Positions 1 to 7,629 of a stretch of DNA of 64,000 nt are shown piece after piece. How positions within the stretch are numbered: position 1 is the stretch's first letter; each line of letters starts with the position of its first letter. The notes beneath the pieces are model-generated. The model had not been told where the DNA came from, did not search any database, and saw only the letters and a program-made list of their open reading frames with translations. The position numbers and the translations under genes are program-made. Origin of the DNA: Streptococcus varani (lineage in GTDB: Bacteria; Bacillota; Bacilli; Lactobacillales; Streptococcaceae). The stretch lies in NCBI RefSeq assembly GCF_001375655.1, contig NZ_CTEN01000004.1, positions 62,001 through 126,000 of the forward strand. The letters run 5' to 3'.

Positions 1-1189
1 TAATGGGAGCAATTTTTTCTAGAAAATCAATCTGCATCTGCAAGTTGTCTGGATTCTCAGGTTTCAAGTATTGAATGAGGAATTCAACACCAGTCAATCT
101 TGATTTAGTCAATATATTGACAAGGGCTTCTTCCGAATGCTGAGCAATATAGTCATCAGGATCCATGTTGTCCGGGAGAAAAACTATTTCAACATTGAAA
201 TCTTTCAATTCTTCCAAGGCCTTGGCTGTCGCGGCTTGCCCAGCCTTATCGCCATCATAGGTCAAGACAAGTTTTTTACAATACTTAGCTAGGTGTCGAA
301 CATGCTCACCGGTCAAAGCTGTTCCCATAGAGGCGACTGCATTTTCAATACCGGCCCGGTAAGCAGCGATGACATCCATGAAGCCCTCCATTAGATAAAC
401 TTCCCGCTGCTTCTTAATAACTGGTTTGGCCTTATCCAAATGATAGAGTTCATAACTCTTGTTAAAGATTGCTGTCCCACGACTATTTTTATATTTGGCT
501 ACTTGTTTATTTGCCAAATCAGACTCGGTCCAAATCCGGCCTGAAAAAGCTACAACACGACCATACTCATCTGTCAAAGGGAAAATAATCCTTCCCTGAA
601 AAGCATCGTAGATAGTATTTGCATTTCCGGTATTAAAGAGACCTGAATTAAGCAAGTCTGCTTCAGAAAATTTCTTAGATAAATGCTGATAAAGATAATT
701 TGCTTCCTGAGGGGCTAGGCCAATTTGAAAATATTTGATGACCTGATCATCGAGACCACGCTGATAGAGATAGTTCCTTGCTGCTTCCCCCATCTTGGTT
801 GTCATAAGGAGCGCATGGTAAAATTTATTAGCTTCTGTATGAATATCATAGAGAACTTGGTGAGGATGATTGGTCTTTTCTACCTGTCTATTCGAAAGAG
901 GAATATCCAGTTGAAAGCCAGCTTTCTCTGCTACAATCTGCACACTTTCAGCAAAGGGAACACCTCGCGTTTCTTCAACAAACTTAAAAACATCGCCTGA
1001 TTTTCCACAACCAAAACAATGATAAAATTGTTTATCTTCGACAACATTGAAGGATGGTGTCTTCTCACCATGAAAAGGGCAGAGGCCTAGGTAATTTCGT
1101 CCAGCCTTCGTTAGAGCAACCGATTCACCGATAATATCAACAATATTAACAGATGCTTTAATCTCATCAATTTTCTCTTTTGAAATCAT
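1..1189 (-). CDS. dnaG: DNA primase DnaG, 5' portion (runs off window)
   Basis: Synthesises RNA primers for lagging-strand replication. Reading leftwards from the ATG at 1189, the first ~396 codons are open to the window edge; the C-terminal helicase-binding part lies outside. The N-terminal CHC2 zinc-binding domain is clear, with ligands C37, H40, C58 and C61 (CPFH ... CFGC). The Toprim core follows, with EGFMDV near residue 268 and a downstream DGDKAG metal-binding motif. The frame has no stop, so nothing suggests damage. In firmicutes dnaG normally sits with rpsU and rpoD; here rpsU lies 2 kb upstream, with galE and mscL in between. Confidence 0.95.
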   Translation of the reverse strand, partial: MISKEKIDEIKASVNIVDIIGESVALTKAGRNYLGLCPFHGEKTPSFNVVEDKQFYHCFGCGKSGDVFKFVEETRGVPFAESVQIVAEKAGFQLDIPLSNRQVEKTNHPHQVLYDIHTEANKFYHALLMTTKMGEAARNYLYQRGLDDQVIKYFQIGLAPQEANYLYQHLSKKFSEADLLNSGLFNTGNANTIYDAFQGRIIFPLTDEYGRVVAFSGRIWTESDLANKQVAKYKNSRGTAIFNKSYELYHLDKAKPVIKKQREVYLMEGFMDVIAAYRAGIENAVASMGTALTGEHVRHLAKYCKKLVLTYDGDKAGQAATAKALEELKDFNVEIVFLPDNMDPDDYIAQHSEEALVNILTKSRLTGVEFLIQYLKPENPDNLQMQIDFLEKIAPI

Positions 1190-1327
1190 CTATTCTCTCT
1201 CCTTTCACCAAACATTTCAAAGGTAAAACAATACTATCTTCTATCTAGAATGCTGACTATAAGCACATAATACCATTCTCTATTTTATAATAAAAAGAGA
1301 CAAATGTAAATTTTCAAGAGCTTTTAC

Positions 1328-1355
1328 TTGAAATTTCTATGCATTAATATATAAT
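1328..1355 (+). promoter_or_regulatory. Promoter of mscL
   Basis: A -35-like TTGAAA (1328-1333) and a perfect TATAAT (1350-1355) are separated by 16 bp, 38 bp before the mscL ATG. It lies in the divergent gap with dnaG. Confidence 0.6.
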
Positions 1356-1392
1356 ATTAGAGTAATAAATTATGAAAGGACATATTTAGGAT

Positions 1393-1761
1393 ATGTTGAA
1401 AGATTTAAAAGCATTTTTGTTTAAAGGTAATGTACTCGACCTCGCTGTCGCAGTTATTCTCGGTGGAGCTTTTGGGGCCATCATCAAATCATTGGTTGAT
1501 GATATCATCACTCCTCTCATTTTGAACCCAGCTTTAAAAGCAGCCGGTGTTGAGCGTATTTCCGAACTTACTTGGAATGGCGTTGCTTATGGAAGTTTCC
1601 TAAGCGCTATTATCAACTTCTTGATTGTTGGTACTTCTCTCTTCTTCGTAGTGAAAGCTGCTGAAAAAGCAATGAAAAAACCAGTTGAAGAAGAAGCTCT
1701 TGTAGGACCAACTTCCGAAGAATTGCTAGTAGAAATCCGCGACTTGTTGAAAAATAAGTAA
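1393..1761 (+). CDS. mscL: Large-conductance mechanosensitive channel MscL
   Basis: Homopentameric membrane channel that opens under extreme tension to release solutes on hypo-osmotic shock. The 122-aa protein has the usual family length. The amphipathic N-terminus (MLKDLKAFLFKGNVLDLAVA) leads into TM1 at about residues 14-36, with the small-residue pore helix GGAFGAIIKSLVDDIITP. TM2 lies at about 68-90, and a charged C-terminal helix follows. It is monocistronic: own promoter upstream and a strong terminator just downstream. It is transcribed divergently from dnaG. Confidence 0.96.
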   Translation: MLKDLKAFLFKGNVLDLAVAVILGGAFGAIIKSLVDDIITPLILNPALKAAGVERISELTWNGVAYGSFLSAIINFLIVGTSLFFVVKAAEKAMKKPVEEEALVGPTSEELLVEIRDLLKNK

Positions 1762-1771
1762 TCATGGATAA

Positions 1772-1837
1772 AACAGACTTTGTCTGTTCAGATTGAAGAA
1801 AAAGTCCGTTTTGGATAATTTCTTCAATCTTTTTTTC
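1772..1837 (+). terminator. Rho-independent terminator of mscL
   Basis: A 12-bp perfect stem (arms 1790-1801 and 1819-1830) is followed by a run of seven T. A smaller hairpin with 7-bp arms (AACAGAC/GTCTGTT, 1772-1788) directly precedes it, so two hairpins stand in tandem. Confidence 0.85.
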
Positions 1838-1990
1838 TTTGCTTCAAAAGAAAAGACTATACTATCATACCAATATTTCTAAGAGCTAAGTATGCTTGCA
1901 AATCCAAAGCTGATTATTTTAGGTTTGAGTGTAACGATGAGGTTTGTCTATCTTTCGAATAGATTTTATTTTTTGATTAGCTCATACGCA

Positions 1991-2189
1991 AAGAAAATCA
2001 AAAATATAGTCAAATGAAGAACTTTTGGACTAGGAATTGAGACCCAGATTGTATTAGACTACGGCATGTAGAAAATGACGACGTATCAAACATACTAATT
2101 CAAATGACTATAGATGAGGCAAAACGAATTAGACATAACCAGCGGTAGGCAAGGAGCTTTAACAAAATCTAATGTTGATTTTCAAAGAG
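1991..2189 (+). repeat. Palindromic repeat family R2, copy a, interrupted by a MITE
   Basis: The sequence AAAGAAAATCAAAAATA (left part) and TAGATGAGGCAAAAC ... GTTGATTTTCAAAGAG (right part) matches three other copies in the window (28381-28470 reversed, 45061-45153, 58487-58585 reversed). This copy is split by the MITE at 2007-2110. Removing the MITE and one TA restores a continuous R2 repeat. Its right end abuts the galE terminator. Confidence 0.7.
2007..2110 (+). mobile_element. MITE family M, copy a (104 bp), TA target duplication
   Basis: Non-coding element with inverted ends TAGTCAAATGAAG ... TAATTCAAATGACTA, flanked by a TA on each side (2005-2006, 2111-2112). The internal motif ACTTTTGGACTAGGAATTGAG and the GACTACGGCATGTAG segment recur in copies b, c and d. 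It is short and cannot encode a transposase, so it would be mobilised in trans. S. suis genomes are known to carry small repeats of this type, but I did not match it to a named family. Confidence 0.75.
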
Positions 2190-2202
2190 CCTAAAAGAAA
2201 AG

Positions 2203-2231
2203 AATTTCGGAAACAATTCGTTCCCGAAATT
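2203..2231 (-). terminator. Terminator of galE
   Basis: Stem AATTTCGG/CCGAAATT (2203-2210 and 2224-2231), followed on the minus strand by a T-rich tract. T6 also follows on the plus strand, so it could act in both directions. Confidence 0.65.
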
Positions 2232-2250
2232 TTTTATTTCACTATTACTT

Positions 2251-3270
2251 TTATTGGTTTTCATAACCATTTGGATTTTTTGATTGCCAGTTCCATGTGT
2301 CCCGGCACATATCTTCAATCGATTTTTCCGTTTTCCAGTTCAAGTCAGCCAAGGCCTTATCTGCATTAGCATAGAAGGAGGCTAGATCACCTGCACGTCG
2401 TGGTGCCATTTTATAAGGGATGTCAACTCCAGTCACTGCCACAAATGTATGAACCAATTCAAGAACGCTTGTTCCTTGTCCAGAACCGAGATTATAAGTA
2501 TAAACATCAGGAGCTTGATTTAGTTTATCCAAGGCTTTGACATGGCCCTTCGCCAAATCAACTACGTGGATATAGTCTCTCACACAGGTACCATCTTGAG
2601 TTTCATAATCATCACCAAAGATGTTGAGAAATTCTCGTTTGCCCACTGCGACTTGTGCAATAAAAGGCATCAGATTGTTTGGGATTCCGGATGGATCTTC
2701 TCCAATCAAACCAGACTCATGAGCTCCAATCGGATTGAAATAGCGAAGAAGAGAGATGGACCAATTATTATCAGAAATATAAATATCTCTTAAAATTTGC
2801 TCGCACATGACCTTCGTTTGTCCATAAGGACTGGTTGGCACTCCGACAGGCATGTCTTCTTTATAAGGTGAAGGATTGAGACTACCATAGACTGTTGCGC
2901 TAGAAGAAAAAACAATTTTCTTGACATCAAACTCAGCCATCACTTCGACCAAAGAAAGAATGGACATGATATTGTTCTCATAATAGGCCCCTGGTTTTTG
3001 GACAGATTCACCAACGGCTTTAAAGGCTGCAAAATGGATGGATGCTTCAATCTGTTCTTTTTTGAAAATACTACGAAGTCCATCTTTGTCTACCACATCT
3101 TGTTGGTAGAAGCTAGGTCGTTTTCCTGTAATCTCTTCGATGCGATCCACTACTTTTGCACTAGCATTAGACAGATCGTCCACAATAACAACTTCCTTGC
3201 CTAAGTTTAACAATTCAACAACCGTATGGCTACCGATATAGCCACATCCACCTGTTACTAAGATACTCAT
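2251..3270 (-). CDS. galE: UDP-glucose 4-epimerase GalE
   Basis: Interconverts UDP-glucose and UDP-galactose for galactose catabolism and for capsule or wall precursors. It is an extended SDR fold of 339 aa, the normal length. The NAD-binding glycine motif TGGCGYIGSH is at the N-terminus, and the catalytic SPYGQTK (Tyr-x3-Lys) lies near residue 150, preceded by SSSATVYG. An in-frame ATG 21 bp upstream exists, but AAGGAG lies correctly only before the ATG at 3270, which I take as the start. The gene stands alone between rpsU and mscL rather than beside galK/galT. Confidence 0.95.
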   Translation of the reverse strand: MSILVTGGCGYIGSHTVVELLNLGKEVVIVDDLSNASAKVVDRIEEITGKRPSFYQQDVVDKDGLRSIFKKEQIEASIHFAAFKAVGESVQKPGAYYENNIMSILSLVEVMAEFDVKKIVFSSSATVYGSLNPSPYKEDMPVGVPTSPYGQTKVMCEQILRDIYISDNNWSISLLRYFNPIGAHESGLIGEDPSGIPNNLMPFIAQVAVGKREFLNIFGDDYETQDGTCVRDYIHVVDLAKGHVKALDKLNQAPDVYTYNLGSGQGTSVLELVHTFVAVTGVDIPYKMAPRRAGDLASFYANADKALADLNWKTEKSIEDMCRDTWNWQSKNPNGYENQ

Positions 3271-3303
3271 GTTATTCTCCTTATCAAGCATAGATTAGAT
3301 AAC

Positions 3304-3329
3304 AAAAAACAGCTTTGCAGCTGTTTTTT
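3304..3329 (-). terminator. Terminator of rpsU
   Basis: Perfect 11-bp stem (3304-3314 with 3319-3329) with a four-base loop and T6 at its 3' side. It is symmetric enough to work on both strands and lies 9 bp after the rpsU stop. Confidence 0.88.
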
Positions 3330-3337
3330 ATATTCTA

Positions 3338-3514
3338 TTAGAATTTTTTACGCTTACGAGCTGCTTCTGATTTGCGTTTACGTTTTACAGATGGTTTTTC
3401 ATAGAATTCACGTTTACGTGTTTCTTGAAGTGTACCAGCTTTGGTAACCGCACGTTTGAAACGGCGAAGAGCATCATCAAGTGATTCATTCTTGCGTACT
3501 ACTGTTTTTGACAT
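3338..3514 (-). CDS. rpsU: 30S ribosomal protein S21
   Basis: Small-subunit protein bound near the 3' end of 16S rRNA. It is a 58-aa highly basic protein starting [20 protein letters not shown] and ending in an Arg/Lys-rich tail ([15 protein letters not shown]), which is diagnostic of bS21. The ribosome-binding site AGGGGAG lies upstream of the ATG. In many firmicutes rpsU is followed by dnaG and rpoD; here the order is broken by a terminator, galE and mscL. Confidence 0.97.
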
Positions 3515-3584
3515 TTTTTTTCACTCCCCTCAATTTCAAAGTCTAGAATATTATACTATTATTCTCAAACTCTGTCAATCATTT

Positions 3585-4229
3585 TCATTGATTTACAAAA
3601 TTTCTTTTCTTCCTCTTCTTACGGATGTAAAGCAAGACCAAATTAGTGAATGCTTCATAGAGTAGAAAGAATAAGACAAAGCAATGTAAGAAAAAGATTT
3701 CTGGCAGAATATAAATAACAGGATCTGTATTGGGATTAAAGAGCCAGGTAGAGTCTCCAACAAAGAGAATCTGATGAAAGAGGGTAAAGAAAGCATTAAA
3801 ACCGATTAAAAGTCCAATCGCACCGAGTAATAGAGGGATAATTGCCATCCAAATATAGGTTTTTCGATACAGATCACCATAACCTTTTTGCAACACTCCT
3901 TTAAAGAATGCAATACTGCCTGGTAGACTGAACAGAAAGAGAGCTTGTACCAGGTGAAAAATCCACTTAACTTGCTGAAAGTGATGGAGTCCATCTGGAG
4001 ACGAAGAAAAGCTTGGCATATCCAGGACCTGCTGAAATGGATTGGTTAAATAATTCAGCAGAATATTGTAATTATAGAGAATCTCCTCAGCTTTCATATA
4101 GACGACCTTTTCCAAGTCCAGAAACTTGATTTCCAATGGATAGAAAATCCAGGCCAGATAAATCGTTAGCAAAATGGCCGCCGACAAAATTGTCAGAACA
4201 CTTGAAAAATGTTGAAACTTAGTTTTCAT
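3585..4229 (-). CDS. TIGR01906/DUF1461 integral membrane protein
   Basis: Lactobacillales-type integral membrane protein of unknown function. In 214 aa it shows about five hydrophobic segments, a first helix near residues 10-32, and a long extracytoplasmic loop after it ([20 protein letters not shown]). The tail is strongly basic (RKKRKKRNF). The start at 4229 has GGAG upstream and lies inside the end of the preceding phosphatase gene (11-bp overlap), so the two are translationally coupled. This pairing with a NagD-like gene is typical of streptococci. Function cannot be read from the sequence. Confidence 0.85.
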   Translation of the reverse strand: MKTKFQHFSSVLTILSAAILLTIYLAWIFYPLEIKFLDLEKVVYMKAEEILYNYNILLNYLTNPFQQVLDMPSFSSSPDGLHHFQQVKWIFHLVQALFLFSLPGSIAFFKGVLQKGYGDLYRKTYIWMAIIPLLLGAIGLLIGFNAFFTLFHQILFVGDSTWLFNPNTDPVIYILPEIFFLHCFVLFFLLYEAFTNLVLLYIRKKRKKRNFVNQ

Positions 4230-4989
4230 CGAAACTCCATTCATCAAGGCTCTTTAAGATATGAGTGGGAGCAATGGGAAGGGTGGCCACTTCTTCTTTG
4301 GTAAAGCCAGTCAGAACTAAAAGGGTCGGAAATCCATTGTCAATTCCAGCTCGGATATCGGTCAGATAATTATCCCCCACCATGATGGTTTCTTCTAATT
4401 TGGTCCCTAAATGCGACAAAGCCTTATTCATAATATAGGCCTGTGGCTTTCCGACAATATGTGGTTGGACACGCGTTGCTGCTTCAAGAAGGGCCAGTAA
4501 AGAGCCTGCTCCAGGCAAAAGGCCGCGTTCGGTTGGGATATTCAGGTCTGGATTGGTTCCAATGAAGACAGCCCCCTTTTCAATCGCTAGGGTAGCAGTC
4601 GACAATTTTTCATAATCCACATTCCAATCAAGGCCGACAACCACGTATGCTGGATTTTCCGAATCTTCCACATAACCAGCTGCTGCGATGGCTGATTTAA
4701 GACCATGCTCACCGATGACATAAACAGTCTTTTCGCGACCGATATCATTCATATAATCTACAGTTGCTAAAGAAGCTGTATAAATAGTGTCCAGAGGCGT
4801 TTGAATATCAAAATTCTCTACCAGCATATTCTGAACTTCCTTAGGTGTCCGCGTGGTATTGTTGGTCACAAAGAGATGAGGAATCTTGCGTTCCTGAAGT
4901 TGAGCTACAAAACGCTCTCCAGCCGGAATCCGCTCTTTTCCTTTATAAATCGTACCATCTAAATCAATTAAATATCCTGAATACGTCAC
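4219..4989 (-). CDS. NagD-like HAD phosphatase (TIGR01457 family)
   Basis: Haloacid-dehalogenase superfamily phosphatase, probably hydrolysing small phosphorylated sugars or nucleotides. HAD motif I is DLDGTIYKG near residue 9, the motif II region is LFVTNNTTR, and a late [11 protein letters not shown] supplies the acidic motif IV. The C2-type cap between them defines the NagD branch. The 256-aa length is normal. The start codon is GTG at 4989, preceded by AAGGAG. It overlaps the downstream membrane protein gene by 11 bp. Confidence 0.88.
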   Translation of the reverse strand: MTYSGYLIDLDGTIYKGKERIPAGERFVAQLQERKIPHLFVTNNTTRTPKEVQNMLVENFDIQTPLDTIYTASLATVDYMNDIGREKTVYVIGEHGLKSAIAAAGYVEDSENPAYVVVGLDWNVDYEKLSTATLAIEKGAVFIGTNPDLNIPTERGLLPGAGSLLALLEAATRVQPHIVGKPQAYIMNKALSHLGTKLEETIMVGDNYLTDIRAGIDNGFPTLLVLTGFTKEEVATLPIAPTHILKSLDEWSFDEN

Positions 4990-5090
4990 TTTTTCTCCTT
5001 TTCTTCAATCAATATCAATACCAGACCAGGCCATGTCTGACAGATTAAACTAACAAATCAATGAGGGGTGCTTGTCAGTTTCGCAGAGAA

Positions 5091-5711
5091 TTAATCAAAT
5101 CTGGTTTGCCAGTGCGGATCTGTTGCTGCTTCAAAACACATGGCTATCTGCTTGGCAGTCGTTTTTCCTTCTGATAGGACTGGTAATTCATCCAATCCAA
5201 AGTAATCACAGGCAATGGTTTCTGAGTTTGCTGCAAACTTCCCGCCCAAACTAGTACACAAGATAAAAATCTTGGTCACATGATGAGCAGATTGTGCGGG
5301 ATTATTTTTAGCCTTGTCTAAAATGGCGATAACCCTCTCCGCACGCGCATCCAAGCCTGCCTCTTCCTTAACTTCCTTAATCGTATTGTCCATAACAGAT
5401 TGGTCGACATCGCACCAGCCGCCTGGCAGAGCCCAGCGGCCATCGCTTTCTTGAACGAGTAGAATCTTCTCTTCCTTAAAAATAGCGGCTCTGGTGTCGA
5501 TTTTAGGAGTCTGATACCCTGATTCGTTGCAGAACAAATCCTCGACTTTTTCCAAGGGAAGCCCCGAGGGAATTACAAGCATTTCTGCTGCGATTTGGCG
5601 GATTTCTTCAAAACGTTCTTTGTCAAAGACATCCTTCGTGTAAGCTAGGCCCGTTTGGGCGATTGCTTGCAGGCGAACTGCCCATTCCAACCACTTATCC
5701 TCATTGTCCAT
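5091..5711 (-). CDS. Nudix hydrolase with N-terminal Nudix_N_2 domain
   Basis: Predicted nucleoside-diphosphate-X hydrolase, of the branch often annotated as ADP-ribose pyrophosphatase. A helical N-terminal domain (about residues 1-60, with MDNEDKWLEWAVRLQAIAQT) precedes the Nudix fold. The Nudix box is GGWCDVDQSV ... KEVKEEAGL, in which the Arg of the consensus REUXEE is Lys and the first Glu is Asp, as is usual in this subgroup. I chose the ATG at 5711 (GGGAG upstream) over a longer frame. It overlaps the thioesterase gene by 11 bp. Substrate is not determinable here. Confidence 0.87.
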   Translation of the reverse strand: MDNEDKWLEWAVRLQAIAQTGLAYTKDVFDKERFEEIRQIAAEMLVIPSGLPLEKVEDLFCNESGYQTPKIDTRAAIFKEEKILLVQESDGRWALPGGWCDVDQSVMDNTIKEVKEEAGLDARAERVIAILDKAKNNPAQSAHHVTKIFILCTSLGGKFAANSETIACDYFGLDELPVLSEGKTTAKQIAMCFEAATDPHWQTRFD

Positions 5712-6438
5712 CTCGCTTCTCCCATTTGATAATAGCCTGGGCATGGACCGAGCCATCTGACCAGATTTCATGCTGACTGTTTCCATCATGTAATTCCACT
5801 TTTGAAGAAATCATACCACCTGGTGATACTTCCTTGACATACTTTAGCTGAATATGGTTTGGACGATGATTCAAAAGAAACTCATAGTCAAGAGCATCAT
5901 ACATCCATTCCAAATACTTGCTATTGTTGACATGACCATTCATATCAATATCAAAGTAGCGAATGCGGTAATCCTTGCTATCAGGATTTTCCAGCACATG
6001 ATAGCGGGGTGCTCGCTGAATTTTTTTGACCTTTTCAGACTGATAGGGAGCAATCAAGTCATCGGGAACTGGCACTACTTTGCGATCCTTGAAATCAATC
6101 AGAACAAAATAGCTGAGGATATCCATGAGGAGATTTCCTACCTGATCATACACATAAAACATGCGGTAGCAAAAGAATTTATTATAAGAGACAGCTTCTG
6201 TCACGATACGGACTGTCTCATTGTAGGTTGGCAGACGGAAAATGTTGAGTTCATAATCTGTCACAACCCAGACCAAGCCATAGTGTTCAAAGACGTCCAA
6301 GTCGCCTCTCCCTAGACTTTCAGATTGTCTCCCTGACAATCCTAGGCAATAAGAAAGAAACTGCGAAATGATGATTTCTTGCTTAACATCTGTCAAAGCA
6401 AATGGAATCGTAAACTGCTCTTCGTATTGTAACCCCAT
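5701..6438 (-). CDS. Acyl-ACP thioesterase (FatA-like)
   Basis: Hydrolyses acyl-ACP to free fatty acid. It has the double hot-dog architecture of bacterial acyl-ACP thioesterases. The first half carries ALTDVKQEIIISQFL; the second carries the hallmark DIDMNGHVNNSKYLEWM, with the conserved Asp, Asn and His, near residues 160-176. Length is 245 aa. AGGAGG precedes the ATG. It begins 1 nt after the hemW stop and overlaps the Nudix gene, so hemW, thioesterase and Nudix form one operon. Confidence 0.9.
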   Translation of the reverse strand: MGLQYEEQFTIPFALTDVKQEIIISQFLSYCLGLSGRQSESLGRGDLDVFEHYGLVWVVTDYELNIFRLPTYNETVRIVTEAVSYNKFFCYRMFYVYDQVGNLLMDILSYFVLIDFKDRKVVPVPDDLIAPYQSEKVKKIQRAPRYHVLENPDSKDYRIRYFDIDMNGHVNNSKYLEWMYDALDYEFLLNHRPNHIQLKYVKEVSPGGMISSKVELHDGNSQHEIWSDGSVHAQAIIKWEKRDGQ

Positions 6439-6439
6439 A

Positions 6440-7579
6440 TTACTCCTCCTCTAAAATAAAGCGTTCGGCAACGGTATCCCCTAAGAAGAGACCTTGCTTG
6501 GTCATACGGACTTGATCGCCTTGAACTTGTAGAAGTCCTTCAGCCACTAATTGTTCTACAGCAGGGCCATAGTAATCTTGAAAGGATAGGTCAAATTTTT
6601 CTTGAAATCTATGAATGGAAATGCCTGATTTCTTTCTCAAGCCAAGAAACATTTCCTCTTCCATCTGTTCTTTCTTGCTCAAGATTTCTTCATGAAGGCG
6701 AGAATGGCCTTTTTCTCGAATGGATTTGAGATAGTGCTGAATGGGACCACGGTTGCGGTAACGCATGCCGTTGAGATATCCAGAGGCCCCTGCCCCCAAG
6801 CCATAGTATTCTGCATTGTCCCAGTACATGAGATTGTGGCGGCTTTCAAAACCAGGCTTGGTAAAGTTAGAAATCTCATAATGCTCAAAACCGTTCTCTT
6901 CCAATTCTGATAGGATATAGTCAAACATATCCGATTCGACATCTTCGTTTGGAAGATGGAGTCGGCCCCGTTTCTGACGGTTCATAAAGACGGTGTGATT
7001 CTCCAAAATCAGACTATACAAACTCATATGAGGAATCTCCAAAGCCAAGGCCTTGGCAACATTATCCACTACCTGCTCCATGGTCTGACCTGGCAAAGCA
7101 TAGATCAAATCGATGGAGATATTATGAAAATCAGCTGCCTTAAGACTATCAATCGTCTCATAAATCTGACCTTCATTGTGGCTACGACCAATGCGTTTGA
7201 GCATTTTATTGTCAAAGGTCTGCACGCCCAGAGAAACCCGGTTGCACTTTGATTGTTTCAAAACTTGAATCTTATCTGGAGTCAAATCTCCTGGATTGGC
7301 TTCAATGGTAAATTCTTCTAGTTGAGATAAATCCAATTCCTTTTCCAAATGTGTCAACAAATAGTCCAGTTGTTGGGCCGATAAGGCAGAGGGCGTTCCC
7401 CCACCAATATAGAGGGTTTTGAGGGCAGGTAGGTCATAATGCCTTACCTCTGCCATTAGCGCCTCTAGGTACTCATCAACTGGTTGATTTTTTATAAAGA
7501 CCTTGGAAAAGTCACAATAGTAACAAATCTGGGTACAAAATGGAATGTGAATATACGCTGAAGTCGGTCTGTTTTTCAT
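6440..7579 (-). CDS. hemW: Radical SAM protein HemW (heme chaperone-like)
   Basis: HemN-like radical SAM protein. The first 24 residues carry the [4Fe-4S] motif C15-x3-C19-x2-C22 (CTQICYYC), followed by LYIGGGTPSAL for SAM binding. HemW lacks the features of true coproporphyrinogen oxidase, and streptococci do not make haem, so a role in haem handling is the family-based inference. At 379 aa the protein is full length. There is no Shine-Dalgarno sequence: the TATAAT box ends 6 nt before the ATG, suggesting a leaderless message. An insertion sequence lies 50 bp upstream. Confidence 0.9.
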   Translation of the reverse strand: MKNRPTSAYIHIPFCTQICYYCDFSKVFIKNQPVDEYLEALMAEVRHYDLPALKTLYIGGGTPSALSAQQLDYLLTHLEKELDLSQLEEFTIEANPGDLTPDKIQVLKQSKCNRVSLGVQTFDNKMLKRIGRSHNEGQIYETIDSLKAADFHNISIDLIYALPGQTMEQVVDNVAKALALEIPHMSLYSLILENHTVFMNRQKRGRLHLPNEDVESDMFDYILSELEENGFEHYEISNFTKPGFESRHNLMYWDNAEYYGLGAGASGYLNGMRYRNRGPIQHYLKSIREKGHSRLHEEILSKKEQMEEEMFLGLRKKSGISIHRFQEKFDLSFQDYYGPAVEQLVAEGLLQVQGDQVRMTKQGLFLGDTVAERFILEEE

Positions 7580-7585
7580 AAAACT

Positions 7586-7594
7586 ATTATAGCA
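7586..7594 (-). promoter_or_regulatory. Extended -10 promoter of hemW
   Basis: TGCTATAAT on the minus strand (TATAAT at 7591 to 7586) with no good -35. Six bases (AGTTTT) separate it from the hemW ATG, so the predicted transcript starts at or next to the start codon. Confidence 0.7.
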
Positions 7595-7629
7595 TACTCT
7601 CCTATTTTCAGAGAGATTCTGATAAAAGG

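Noticed and set aside
2172..2369. Plus-strand frame of 65 codons at the end of galE
   Set aside because: It begins inside repeat R2 and runs antisense through galE; a shadow of the real gene.
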